Positions 49,060 to 57,946 of a stretch of DNA of 64,000 bases are shown here, piece by piece (position 1 is the stretch's first letter; every line of letters starts with the position of its first letter). This DNA is from Sulfitobacter sp. 20_GPM-1509m (GTDB lineage Bacteria > Pseudomonadota > Alphaproteobacteria > Rhodobacterales > Rhodobacteraceae): NCBI RefSeq assembly GCF_000620505.1, contig NZ_JIBC01000004.1:372001-436000 (forward strand). The letters run 5' to 3'. The notes beneath the pieces were generated by a model. That model was not told the DNA's origin. It made no database searches and saw nothing but the letters and a program-made list of their open reading frames with translations. A program made the translations under genes and the position numbers.

Positions 49060-50259
49060 ATGGCATTTGGACACCAACGCGAAGACAGCCGCCTGATCCT
49101 GTTGCGTGAAATTTCACAAGAGGGACGCATCCCGCGCATCGACCTGGCAGAGCGCACGGGAATCAGCCGCGCGACGGTGACGACGATCACCGCCGACCTG
49201 TTGCGCGACGGATTGATCGAGGAAATTCCCCGCGAGGATGGCGCTGCCGGCACCCGTGGCCGCCCGCGCGTTGACCTGAAAATTGCCGGAGCGGCGCATC
49301 TGGTGGCGGGTGTCAAAGTGTCGGGGTCGCGGATTTCTCTGGTGCTGATGGATTTCGAAGGCAGCCAGATGGCCGAACACGAGGTGCCGCTGGGCGCAGG
49401 GCGTCACAGCCCGGAGGCGCTTGCCGGCTACATCGGTGACGCGGTGGCTGCACTGGCCGCCAAGATCGGCACAAAGACCGCGCAGATCTCGGGCGTGGGG
49501 GTCGGGCTTGCGGGGACCATCGACGCAGGTGCGGGCGCGGTGCACTGGTCGCCCTCGCTGAACGCGCGCAACGTGGATTTCGCGGCGATGCTGACCGAAC
49601 GCATGGGCGTGCCGACCTATCTGGACAACGACGCGAACCTTGTGGCGATGGCTGAAAAGACATTCGGCCTGGGGCGCGGGCGGTCGGATTTCATCGTGGT
49701 CACCATCGAGGCCGGTGTCGGCATGGGCATCATTCTGGGCGGCGAGATCTACCGCGGCACGCGCGGCTGCGGCGCAGAATTCGGTCACACCAAGGTGCAG
49801 CTTGAAGGGGCGCTCTGCCGCTGCGGGCAGCGCGGCTGTCTCGAGGCCTATGTCGCCGAATACGCCCTGCTGCGCGAGGCGGACACCGCCCTTGGCCCTG
49901 ACACGTCCCTGTCCGGTCAGATCGCGCGGCTGCTCGGCGCGGCCGAGGCGGGCGATCCCACGGCGGCGTCCATCGTGTCGCGTGCGGGGCGGATGTTTGC
50001 GATGGGGCTGGCCAATATCGTCAACATCTTCGACCCCGAGCTGATCATTCTGGCAGGTGAGCAGATGCAGTTCGACTATCTCTATGCCGAGGAAGTCATT
50101 GCGGAAATGCGCAAGTCCATCGTTCAGGTCGACGCCGCACCGCCCGAGGTGGTGATCCACAAGTGGGGCAACCTGATGTGGGCGCGCGGTGCTGCCGCCT
50201 ATGCGCTGGAGTTTGTCCAAGAGCGCGCGGCGCGAGAGGGGCGTGTCGATGCGGCTTAG
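49060..50259 (+). CDS. xylR: ROK-family transcriptional regulator, likely xylose repressor
   Basis: A 399-residue ROK regulator. The winged helix is in residues about 8-65 (IPRIDLAERTGISRATVTTI), and the ROK domain shows GVGVGLAGTID, YLDNDANL, and the sugar/zinc region RGCGAEFGHTKV with C-R-C-G-Q-R-G-C-L-E, which is intact. It should bind xylose (or a related sugar) and release DNA at the xylF promoter. Its stop overlaps the start of the CRTAC1-type gene, so that gene probably is co-transcribed with it. Confidence 0.88.
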   Translation: MAFGHQREDSRLILLREISQEGRIPRIDLAERTGISRATVTTITADLLRDGLIEEIPREDGAAGTRGRPRVDLKIAGAAHLVAGVKVSGSRISLVLMDFEGSQMAEHEVPLGAGRHSPEALAGYIGDAVAALAAKIGTKTAQISGVGVGLAGTIDAGAGAVHWSPSLNARNVDFAAMLTERMGVPTYLDNDANLVAMAEKTFGLGRGRSDFIVVTIEAGVGMGIILGGEIYRGTRGCGAEFGHTKVQLEGALCRCGQRGCLEAYVAEYALLREADTALGPDTSLSGQIARLLGAAEAGDPTAASIVSRAGRMFAMGLANIVNIFDPELIILAGEQMQFDYLYAEEVIAEMRKSIVQVDAAPPEVVIHKWGNLMWARGAAAYALEFVQERAAREGRVDAA

Positions 50260-51760
50260 TGTTCTGTTCCTCCTCTGCGCCAGCGCCGCCCAGGCCGAGC
50301 CGCTGTTCACACCCGTCACGGTTCCCCACCATCAATATGACGGCGGGTGGGAACATTTCGTCGGCGGTGGCCTGACGGCGTTTGATTGCAACGGTGACGG
50401 GCGCACCGATCTGGCAGCAGCGGGCGGCAGCAATCCGGCGGCAGTCTTTATCAACGAAAGCGACGACGAAAGCGACGGCGCCATACGGCTGCGCATGGAG
50501 CCGCTGACGGCCAGCGACACTACGGGGCTTTATGCCCTGGACATCAACAACGACAGCCATCTTGACCTGGTGATGCTGCGCGTTGGTCCCGACCAGATAT
50601 GGCTGGGCGACGGAGCCTGCGGTTTTGCCCCCACGGACATGATCGACTTTCCCGACAAATGGACCACCGCCTTTTCCGCAACATGGGAGCAGGGTCAGGA
50701 CAGACCCACGCTGGCGATGGGCCATTACGTCGACCGCAGCAATCCCGACGGCCCGTTTCAGGCCTGCGACACCAACAGCCTGTGGCGGCCCGAGGGCGAC
50801 GGTTGGGAACAGACCGTGCTTGCCCCCGGCTTTTGCCCGCTCTCCGCCCTCTTCACCGACTGGTCGCGCAGCGGGCATGCCGACCTGCGGCTGTCAAACG
50901 ACCGGCACTATTATGTCACCGGCGGGGCGGAACAGCTTTGGAAGATGTCGCCCGAGCCGCGCCTCTATACCGAAGCCGACGGCTGGGGCGAACATCACAT
51001 CTGGGGCATGGGCATTGCCACCCGCGATCTGGACCGCGATGGCCGCGACGAGGTGTTCCTCAGCTCGATGGGCGACCAGCGCCTGCAACGGCCCACCGGC
51101 GACGGCCCGGGCTATGTGGATGTGCCCTTTGACGTCGGGTCGACGGCGCACCGACCCTATACGGGTGGCGACGGGCGCCCCTCGACCGGTTGGCACATCG
51201 CATTCGGTGATGTGCAGAACGACGGCCGTGACGATGCCTTTATCGCCAAGGGCAACGTGCAGCAGATGCCGGGGATGGCCATGGATGACCCCAACAACCT
51301 GTTGATCGCGCAGCCCGATGGCACGTTCATCGAGGCCGGCCTGAGCGCAGGCGTCGCATCGCTGCATCGCGGGCGTGGGGCGGCGCTGGTTGATCTGGAC
51401 AACGACGGGCTGCTGGATCTGGCCGTGGTCAACCGCCGCGCCCCGATGGAAGTCTGGCACAACACCAGCACCGACACCGGCCACTGGCTGTCGCTGGACC
51501 TGAACCAGCCCGACACCAACACCCGTGCCATCGGCGCGTGGATCGAGGTGGACGACGGCACGTCGGTGCAATCGCGCGAACTGGTGGTGGGTGGCGGCCA
51601 CGCGGGCGGATCGGATGCGCCGCAGCACTTCGGGCTGGGCGATGCCACGACGGTGCAGCTGCGTGTGCTGTGGCCCAACGCGCCTGCATCGGGCTGGACC
51701 ACGGTGCAGACCAACCAACGCTATCGCCTGCGCCCCGGTGCCGCGCCCGAAGCCTACTGA
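50249..51760 (+). CDS. Secreted CRTAC1-type FG-GAP/ASPIC-UnbV protein
   Basis: A 503-residue secreted protein with a short signal peptide (about 1-16). It contains at least five calcium-binding beta-propeller repeats of DxNxDGxxDL type: DCNGDGRTDL (46-55), DINNDSHLDL, DLDRDGRDEV, DVQNDGRDDA and DLDNDGLLDL. The C-terminal part (WLSLDLNQPDTNTRAIGAW, then SRELVVGGGHAGG and HFGLG) is an ASPIC/UnbV domain. The function is unknown; such proteins are extracellular. The start could be ATG at 50249 or GTG at 50243, both inside xylR. The end overlaps the convergent di-haem gene by 7 bp. Confidence 0.82.
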   Translation: MRLSVLFLLCASAAQAEPLFTPVTVPHHQYDGGWEHFVGGGLTAFDCNGDGRTDLAAAGGSNPAAVFINESDDESDGAIRLRMEPLTASDTTGLYALDINNDSHLDLVMLRVGPDQIWLGDGACGFAPTDMIDFPDKWTTAFSATWEQGQDRPTLAMGHYVDRSNPDGPFQACDTNSLWRPEGDGWEQTVLAPGFCPLSALFTDWSRSGHADLRLSNDRHYYVTGGAEQLWKMSPEPRLYTEADGWGEHHIWGMGIATRDLDRDGRDEVFLSSMGDQRLQRPTGDGPGYVDVPFDVGSTAHRPYTGGDGRPSTGWHIAFGDVQNDGRDDAFIAKGNVQQMPGMAMDDPNNLLIAQPDGTFIEAGLSAGVASLHRGRGAALVDLDNDGLLDLAVVNRRAPMEVWHNTSTDTGHWLSLDLNQPDTNTRAIGAWIEVDDGTSVQSRELVVGGGHAGGSDAPQHFGLGDATTVQLRVLWPNAPASGWTTVQTNQRYRLRPGAAPEAY

Positions 51761-53073
51761 TCCACCGGCAGGCCGCTGGGCACCGTCGCGGGCACGCCCA
51801 GACGTCCGTCAAGGCTGTCCTGATCGGTCAGGGCCCCCAGAAAGGCCATGATCGCCTGCACCTGCCCGTTGCTCAGCGCGCTTGGGGGCAGCTCGTTCGC
51901 CGCCGCAATGCGGGCCACTTCGGCCGGGTCATCCATCACGGTGGTATCCACCAACCCCGCCAGGTCCGGCAGCAGCGCCTGCGCCGGATCATATTCGGTC
52001 AGGTGTTTGACGGGGTTCAGGTGATGGCGCACCACATCCTCAAGCCGCGCATAGGCGCCCGCATGGCCATAGGGCGCCGTGTGCACGACATTGCGCAGCG
52101 ACGGCGTGCGGAACCGGAACGCATCCGCAGGATCGCCCGTCACCAGCATCCGCCCCTCGTCCGCCGCCCCGCTTTCAAAGATCGCGCGTTTGCCCGGCCC
52201 GATCTGGGGCATGGCGATCGCGTGGAAATCATGGTCGGTCTGGAACAGGCCGGAATGGCAATTGGCGCAACCGGCCTTGCCATAAAACAGGTCGCGCCCG
52301 AATGTCTGGTCTTGCGTCAGCTCGGCCTCGCCCCGCAGCGACCTGTCAAAAAGGCTGTCCGTCGACCGCCATTCAAAGGCGACAAAGGCCGCGATTGCAT
52401 CGGAAATATCGGTGAAATGCACCGGCTTTGCGCCGATGACCTCGTCAAACCGCGCGCGGTATTCGGGAACACCCGCCACCCGCTGCGCCAGGATGTCCCA
52501 GGCCCCGCCCGGTCCGGTCATCAGCCCCTGACGCACGGCCCTGGACACATCGCTTTCGCCCAGATGCCCGGCCATCTCGTCGGCAGACAGCACGGGGAAC
52601 ATGGTCTGCGCGCTCAGCAGGCTGGCAAAGCCCTGCTCCATCTCGGCCCCCAAGGGCGTGCGAATACCGCCCGCCCGGGTCTCGTCCAGTTCCAGCCGGC
52701 CGTCATGAAAGAACGACCGGTATTCCAGCGCACCGACGTTGAACAGCGCGGGCGCATTGCGTGGAATGCGGTGGGTGGGCAGGTTCGTCGGATCAACCAC
52801 CCGCGCAGGCCCCAACCCATGGCCCCCGTCGCCCAGTCCCAGCGACAGCCCGTCGCCCGTGGCAAGCCGCGGATGGTGGCAGGTGGCACAGCTGACGGTC
52901 TGGCCCCCCGACAGGATGGGATCGTAAAACAACAACCGCCCCAGTTCGACCTGCGGCATGTCCACCACGGGAAACTCTGCGTCGGGTGCAGGCAGGTCAC
53001 CGGCCAGCGCGGCGCCCACCCAGACGGCCAGCGCCGCGAGACTGCCAGTGATCGTGAAAAACCTGCATCCCAT
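51754..53073 (-). CDS. Periplasmic di-haem cytochrome c peroxidase/MauG-like protein
   Basis: A 439-residue secreted protein with a signal peptide (about 1-24). Two c-type haem motifs are seen: C62-A-T-C65-H66 and C269-A-N-C272-H273. The first is followed by HPRLATGDG, and RTPSLRNV with TAPYGHAGAY lies in the C-terminal domain, as in the bacterial CCP/MauG family. It may detoxify peroxide or, like MauG and MbnH, modify a partner protein. Which cannot be told without the distal ligands in an alignment. It is 14 bp downstream of the xylB stop and may share its transcript, yet it has no obvious link to xylose. Confidence 0.88.
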   Translation of the reverse strand: MGCRFFTITGSLAALAVWVGAALAGDLPAPDAEFPVVDMPQVELGRLLFYDPILSGGQTVSCATCHHPRLATGDGLSLGLGDGGHGLGPARVVDPTNLPTHRIPRNAPALFNVGALEYRSFFHDGRLELDETRAGGIRTPLGAEMEQGFASLLSAQTMFPVLSADEMAGHLGESDVSRAVRQGLMTGPGGAWDILAQRVAGVPEYRARFDEVIGAKPVHFTDISDAIAAFVAFEWRSTDSLFDRSLRGEAELTQDQTFGRDLFYGKAGCANCHSGLFQTDHDFHAIAMPQIGPGKRAIFESGAADEGRMLVTGDPADAFRFRTPSLRNVVHTAPYGHAGAYARLEDVVRHHLNPVKHLTEYDPAQALLPDLAGLVDTTVMDDPAEVARIAAANELPPSALSNGQVQAIMAFLGALTDQDSLDGRLGVPATVPSGLPVDQ

Positions 53074-53087
53074 GATCGTTCACCCCG

Positions 53088-54539
53088 TCACTGCAATGCT
53101 TTCAAACCGGCAAAGGCTGCACGATAAGCCTGATGCGCCTCGGCAAATGCGTCAACCAGCGATGCGTCCGGTGTGACCGTCCGCGCGATTTCGGGCTTGG
53201 TCATCACCGCCACCGGATCGGCGCCAGTCACACCGCATATCGCCAGTCGCGCAGCCCCCAGGGCCGCCCCAAACTCACCCCGCGCGGGGATCTCAAGCGG
53301 CAAGTTCAGCGTATTGGCCAGCATCTGCACCCAGTGGCTGGATGCGGCACCGCCGCCAATCGCCAGCAGGCTTTGCGGATCGGCCCCCGTTGCGCGCAGT
53401 GCCATCAAACTGTCGGCCTGGGCAAAGCTCACACCTTCCAGCAGGGCGCGGGTCAGGTCCGGCACGTCGTGGGCGATGTCCAAGCCGCTGAAACCACCCC
53501 GCACCTGCGCGTCGTTGTGCGGTGTGCGCTCGCCAGACAGGTAGGGATAGAACCGCAAGCTGCCCGGTGCGCGCACGTCATCGCCAAGCGCCGTCGTCAG
53601 CGCCGCGGGCCCCTGCCCCGTGATCCGCACCAGCCAGTTCAGGCTGTCGGTACAGGCCAGCGTCACCCCCATCTGATACCACCGTCCCGGCACCGCATGA
53701 CAGAAGGTGTGCACGGCGCTGGCCGCATCGGGGGCAAACCCGCCCCGCGCGGTCAGCACAACGCCCGAGGTGCCCAGCGACACAAAACCCGCACCTTCGT
53801 GCAGCGCGCCGACACCGCAAGCCGCCGCCGCGTTGTCAGCCGCACCCGCAATCACCTGAACCCCGCGCGGCAGGCCCAGCTCATCGGCCAGCGCATCGCG
53901 CAGCGGACCGATCACGCCGCTGCCCTCATGCAGTGCGGGCATCTGGTCGCGGCGCATCCCGCCGGCCTGCAGCAATCTGTCGGACCAATCGCGCGCGCCC
54001 ACGTCCAGCCAGGCGGTGCCGGCCGCATCGGACATTTCGCTGGCGCAGGTGCCGGTCATCCAAAGGCTGACGTAATCCTTGGGCAAGACAACCTTGGCGA
54101 CGCGGGCAAACACATCCGGCTCGTGTGCGGCCACCCATGCCAGTTTGGGCGCGGTAAAGCCGGGAAAGACGATATTACCGCTGATCTCGCGCACGTCGTC
54201 GGCGGCATCCAGCACCGCCGCTTCGGCATGGCTGCGCGTGTCGTTCCACAGGATGCAAGGCCGCAGCACCTCGCCCGCATCGTCCAGCAGAACCGCCCCG
54301 TGCATATGCCCCGCCACGGCGACGCCCCGCACAGCGGCATATTCCGCCGGATGCGCCGCCTTCAACGCGGCCAGCGCCGTCTGGCATCCCGCCACCCACG
54401 TCGCCGGATCCTGTTCGCTCCAGCCCGGCGCGGGATGCGCCGCCTGATAATGCGCCTCTTGCGCGCCCAATGGCGCACCGCCCTCGTCCACCAAAAGCGC
54501 GCGCACGCCCGACGTGCCCAGATCCAGACCGATATACAT
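53088..54539 (-). CDS. xylB: Xylulokinase
   Basis: A 483-residue FGGY kinase. It has the N-terminal GLDLGTSGVRALLVD, the xylulose-type GHMHGAVLLD segment with catalytic-region residues, the FGGY signature region around SGERTPHNDA, and the ATP-binding GGGAASSHWVQ. It converts D-xylulose to xylulose 5-phosphate. The ATG at 54539 follows a GGGAG site; an upstream in-frame codon at 54560 adds no family sequence. No xylose isomerase gene is visible in the window, so the isomerase must lie elsewhere or another entry route exists. Confidence 0.9.
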   Translation of the reverse strand: MYIGLDLGTSGVRALLVDEGGAPLGAQEAHYQAAHPAPGWSEQDPATWVAGCQTALAALKAAHPAEYAAVRGVAVAGHMHGAVLLDDAGEVLRPCILWNDTRSHAEAAVLDAADDVREISGNIVFPGFTAPKLAWVAAHEPDVFARVAKVVLPKDYVSLWMTGTCASEMSDAAGTAWLDVGARDWSDRLLQAGGMRRDQMPALHEGSGVIGPLRDALADELGLPRGVQVIAGAADNAAAACGVGALHEGAGFVSLGTSGVVLTARGGFAPDAASAVHTFCHAVPGRWYQMGVTLACTDSLNWLVRITGQGPAALTTALGDDVRAPGSLRFYPYLSGERTPHNDAQVRGGFSGLDIAHDVPDLTRALLEGVSFAQADSLMALRATGADPQSLLAIGGGAASSHWVQMLANTLNLPLEIPARGEFGAALGAARLAICGVTGADPVAVMTKPEIARTVTPDASLVDAFAEAHQAYRAAFAGLKALQ

Positions 54540-54576
54540 AGCAAATCTCCCTTGCCGCATCCTGACCCCGACTAAA

Positions 54577-54589
54577 TTTGATTGTCAAA
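54577..54589 (-). promoter_or_regulatory. Candidate xylB promoter/operator
   Basis: TTTGA-TTG-TCAAA is a short palindrome about 40 bp before the xylB start. On the minus strand it contains a consensus -35, TTGACA, but the -10 is poor. It does not resemble the AT-rich dyad at the xylF/xylR divergence, so a different regulator may act here. Confidence 0.4.
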
Positions 54590-54638
54590 CTAATAGCGGA
54601 CGCTGGCAATCGCACCCGCCCTGAGCCAAGGTCACCCC

Positions 54639-55643
54639 ATGACACGCACTGCACTTATCACCGGCTCGGCCGGCTTCATCGGATACTTTACCGCCCGCCG
54701 CCTGCTGGATCAGGGCTGGCGTGTGATCGGGCTGGACGCGATGACCGATTATTACGATGTGACGCTGAAAGAACGACGCCACGCGATGCTGAACCAAAGT
54801 GCGGGGTTCACCGCCGTGACTGAACGGCTTGAGACGCCCGGCGTGCTGCTGGACCTTTTCAACCAACACCGCCCCGATGCGGTCATCCACCTGGCTGCAC
54901 AGGCCGGCGTGCGCTATTCCATCGACAACCCGCGTTCATACGTCGAGGCGAACCTCGTCGGCACCTTCGAGCTGCTCGAAGCCGCCCGCGCCGTTCCGCC
55001 CGCGCATATGTTGTTGGCCTCGACCTCCTCCGTATACGGCGCCAACACACAGATGCCCTACACCGAGGCCGACAAGGTCGACAGCCAGATGTCGTTCTAC
55101 GCCGCCACCAAGAAGGCGACCGAGAACATGGCCCACAGCTATGCACACCTCTATGATCTGCCGATCACCATGTTCCGATTCTTCACCGTCTACGGACCGT
55201 GGGGCCGCCCGGACATGGCGCATTTCAAATTCACCCGCGCGATCCTGAACAATGACCCCATCGACGTCTACAACCACGGCGACATGATGCGCGATTTCAC
55301 CTATATCGACGACCTGACCGCAGCCATCAGCGCCCTGATCGAAGCGGTGCCCGAACGGGACAATCCCGTGACCGGCGACAGCCTCAGCCCCGTCGCCCCG
55401 CACCGCATTGTCAATATCGGCAACGGCGCGCCGGTCAGGTTGATGGATTTCATCGCCGCGATCGAGGCCGCCTGCGGCACCAAGGCGCAGATCAACTTCA
55501 AGGACATGCAACCCGGCGATGTCCCCGCCACATGGGCCGACGCGACCCTTCTGGAAACGCTCACCGGCAAACGCCCCGCCACCCCGATCCAGACCGGCAT
55601 CGACGCCTTCGTGGCATGGTATCGCGATTATTACCAAACCTGA
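54639..55643 (+). CDS. NAD-dependent nucleotide-sugar epimerase (UDP-glucuronate 4-epimerase-like)
   Basis: A 334-residue extended SDR. It has the NAD motif T8-G-S-A-G-F-I-G15, the AAQAGVRYSIDNPRSY segment typical of UDP-glucuronate/galacturonate epimerases, SSSVYG with the catalytic serine, and YAATKK with the catalytic Tyr-Lys. It probably interconverts UDP-glucuronate and UDP-galacturonate for surface polysaccharide. It stands alone on the plus strand, divergent from xylB, with a dispersed intergenic element after the stop. Confidence 0.88.
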   Translation: MTRTALITGSAGFIGYFTARRLLDQGWRVIGLDAMTDYYDVTLKERRHAMLNQSAGFTAVTERLETPGVLLDLFNQHRPDAVIHLAAQAGVRYSIDNPRSYVEANLVGTFELLEAARAVPPAHMLLASTSSVYGANTQMPYTEADKVDSQMSFYAATKKATENMAHSYAHLYDLPITMFRFFTVYGPWGRPDMAHFKFTRAILNNDPIDVYNHGDMMRDFTYIDDLTAAISALIEAVPERDNPVTGDSLSPVAPHRIVNIGNGAPVRLMDFIAAIEAACGTKAQINFKDMQPGDVPATWADATLLETLTGKRPATPIQTGIDAFVAWYRDYYQT

Positions 55644-55646
55644 CCC

Positions 55647-55677
55647 TTCATCTTGCCAAATAAACTCCCGCCGGAGG
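55647..55677 (+). repeat. Dispersed intergenic element, copy B
   Basis: The segment begins TTCATCTTGCCAAATAAACT and ends in CCGGAGGC. Compared with copy A at 8683-8713 the first 22 bases differ at one position. It lies 4 bases past the epimerase stop, so here it is in a 3' UTR. Confidence 0.6.
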
Positions 55678-55747
55678 CTCCCGCACTTTCCACGAAGCGC
55701 GCAGCCCGCTATAGACAGCCCGACCCCAACACCCAAAGGCTGCCCTC

Positions 55748-56437
55748 ATGACCTTCGACCGCGCGATCAAAATTGCACCCTCCATCCTTGCCGCCGATTT
55801 CGCCAACTTCGGTGCCGAATGCGCCGCCGCCGAGGCGCAGGGCGCGGACTGGATTCATGTGGATGTGATGGACGGGCATTTCGTGCCCAACATCACCTTT
55901 GGCCCCGCCACCTGTGCGGCGATCCGGCCCCACATCAAGGGCGTGATGGACGTGCACCTGATGATTTCGCCGGTCGATGCCTATATCGACGCTTTCGCGC
56001 AATCCGGCGCCGACGTGTTGACCGCGCATATCGAGGCCGGCCCGCACATCCACCGCACCCTGCAAGCGATCCGCGCGGCCGGGTGCAAGGCCGGTGTGGC
56101 GCTGAACCCCGGCACGCCTGCGTCGGCGGTCGAGGATCTGATGGATATGGTCGATCTGGTTTGCGTGATGACGGTGAACCCCGGCTTTGGCGGGCAGAAG
56201 TTCATCGACATGACCACCAAGATCAAAGCCTTGCGCAGCATGATCGGTGACCGGCCCGTGCACATCGAGATCGACGGCGGTGTCGATCCCAAGACCGCGC
56301 CGCTGGTGGCGCAGGCGGGGGCCGATGTGCTGGTCGCAGGCTCTGCCGTGTTCAAGGGCGGTTCGGTCCAGAACCCCGCGCCTTACGGCGAGAACATCCG
56401 CGCCATCCGCGCCGCTGCCGAAGGTGTATGGGCCTGA
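55748..56437 (+). CDS. rpe: Ribulose-phosphate 3-epimerase
   Basis: A 229-residue TIM-barrel metalloenzyme. Family landmarks are IAPSILAADFANFG, the IHVDVMDGHFVPNIT stretch with catalytic aspartate and metal ligands, DVHLMI, MTVNPGFGGQKFI, and IEIDGGVDP. It interconverts ribulose 5-phosphate and xylulose 5-phosphate in the pentose phosphate pathway, or in the reverse sense after XylB. It is on the plus strand 104 bp after the epimerase gene and convergent with the acyl-CoA ligase operon. Confidence 0.95.
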   Translation: MTFDRAIKIAPSILAADFANFGAECAAAEAQGADWIHVDVMDGHFVPNITFGPATCAAIRPHIKGVMDVHLMISPVDAYIDAFAQSGADVLTAHIEAGPHIHRTLQAIRAAGCKAGVALNPGTPASAVEDLMDMVDLVCVMTVNPGFGGQKFIDMTTKIKALRSMIGDRPVHIEIDGGVDPKTAPLVAQAGADVLVAGSAVFKGGSVQNPAPYGENIRAIRAAAEGVWA

Positions 56438-56452
56438 TAGAGGCCCGACGCC

Positions 56453-57946
56453 TCAGCCGATCTGATCGGCAAAGGCTTCCAACAACTTGTGCTTCAGGAT
56501 CTTGCCCGTGGGTGCCGCGGGCAAGGACGACGCCAGGATGATCTGGCTGGGCCGTTTGTAGCCCGCCAGCCGCTCGGCGGCAAAGGCGCGCAGGTCGTCA
56601 ATGCTGACATCGTCGCCATCGGCCACCTGACAGAAGGCCAGCACCTTTTCGTCGCCGTCCACCTTGTGCCCGATCACCGCCGCCTGAATCACCTGCGGGT
56701 GATCGTTCAGCGCCGCCTCGACCTCGGGCGGATAGACGTTGAACCCGCCGTGAATGATCAACTCCTTGGAACGGCCCACGATGTGCAGGTGCCCCTTTTC
56801 GTCGATGCGTCCCAGATCGCCGGTGTGCAGCCAGCCATCGGCAGACAGAACCTTGGCCGTCTCTCCTGGGTTCTTGTAATAGCCCTTCATGATCTGCGGG
56901 CCGCGGGTGATCACCTCGCCCACGCCATCGCCCGATCCGGGCGCGTCCATATCCAGCGCCACCTCGACCCCCGGCAGGGCGGGGCCAACCGAAATGTCCG
57001 GGTCACCGATCGCATTGGTGGTGGCGGCGGTGCCTGCGCTGGTTTCAGTCATGCCGTAACCGTTCTGCAGAGCCACGCCATAGAACGCCTCGGCCTGACG
57101 TTTCCACGCGGGGTCGAGCGGGGCCGCCCCGGAGGAGACATAGCGCAACGTCGGGCTGTCGAGCCGCGTGTAGCCCATCTTGCGCGTGTAAGCCATCAAC
57201 AGCGCATGCATCTGCGGCACGGCGGAATAGAGGGTCACACCGGTTTTCAACGCCTCGTAGGTCGCCGCCACATCGAACCGCGCCGCCAGCCGCACGGGCG
57301 CGCCGGTATAGACCGCCGCCGCCATGACCGAGCACATGCCGAACACATGGGTCATCGGCAGCACGCCATAGATCACGTCGTCGGGTGTCATGTTGCGCAG
57401 GTTGGACGAGGTCAGACCGCCAAAGCGGACGTTGTCATGGGTCAGCATCACACCCTTGGGCGTGCCGGTGGTGCCGGTGGTATAAAGCAGGATCGCCACG
57501 TCAGTGGCCGCATCCGGTTCGCCGCCCTCAAGCGCTGCGAACGACAGCGTGCCATAGAGGCCCGTCACCTCGACAGCGCCAAACCGTTCGCCATGGGCCG
57601 CCGCATCCGGCGACGCGGCGCTGGTGCAGACCAGTGCGCTGGGTTCGGCGTGGTCGATGATTTTTTGTACCTCGCCCGCCGTCTGGCGTGCGTTGAACGG
57701 CACCACGGTTGCGCCGATCTTCCATGCGCCGAACAGCAGCGCCACGGCGGCCACGCAGTTTTCGGACAGCATCAGAACACGGTCGCCCGCGACGACGCCC
57801 AGACCGGTCAGCCGCGCGCCGATGTCGTCGGCGGCAGCGTCCAGTTCGGCGTAGGTCACACGCACACCGGTGTTGTCCTCGAAGGCCAGCGCATCCGGGC
57901 GGGTGGCGACCTGCGTTGCCAGATAGTCCTCGACCCGGGCGGTCAT
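56453..57946 (-). CDS. Acyl-CoA ligase of the class I adenylate-forming family (PimA-like context)
   Basis: A 497-residue AMP-forming ligase. It has the P-loop LLYTTGTTGTPKGVMLTH, the motif QNGYGMTETSAG, HTGDLGRID and the C-terminal lysine region in PTGKILKHKL. It activates a carboxylic acid with ATP and CoA. It ends a six-gene operon that encodes the rest of beta-oxidation; by analogy with the pim operon of Rhodopseudomonas palustris it may accept dicarboxylic or alicyclic acids, which is inference. The start overlaps the preceding enoyl-CoA hydratase stop by 4 bp. Confidence 0.88.
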   Translation of the reverse strand: MTARVEDYLATQVATRPDALAFEDNTGVRVTYAELDAAADDIGARLTGLGVVAGDRVLMLSENCVAAVALLFGAWKIGATVVPFNARQTAGEVQKIIDHAEPSALVCTSAASPDAAAHGERFGAVEVTGLYGTLSFAALEGGEPDAATDVAILLYTTGTTGTPKGVMLTHDNVRFGGLTSSNLRNMTPDDVIYGVLPMTHVFGMCSVMAAAVYTGAPVRLAARFDVAATYEALKTGVTLYSAVPQMHALLMAYTRKMGYTRLDSPTLRYVSSGAAPLDPAWKRQAEAFYGVALQNGYGMTETSAGTAATTNAIGDPDISVGPALPGVEVALDMDAPGSGDGVGEVITRGPQIMKGYYKNPGETAKVLSADGWLHTGDLGRIDEKGHLHIVGRSKELIIHGGFNVYPPEVEAALNDHPQVIQAAVIGHKVDGDEKVLAFCQVADGDDVSIDDLRAFAAERLAGYKRPSQIILASSLPAAPTGKILKHKLLEAFADQIG

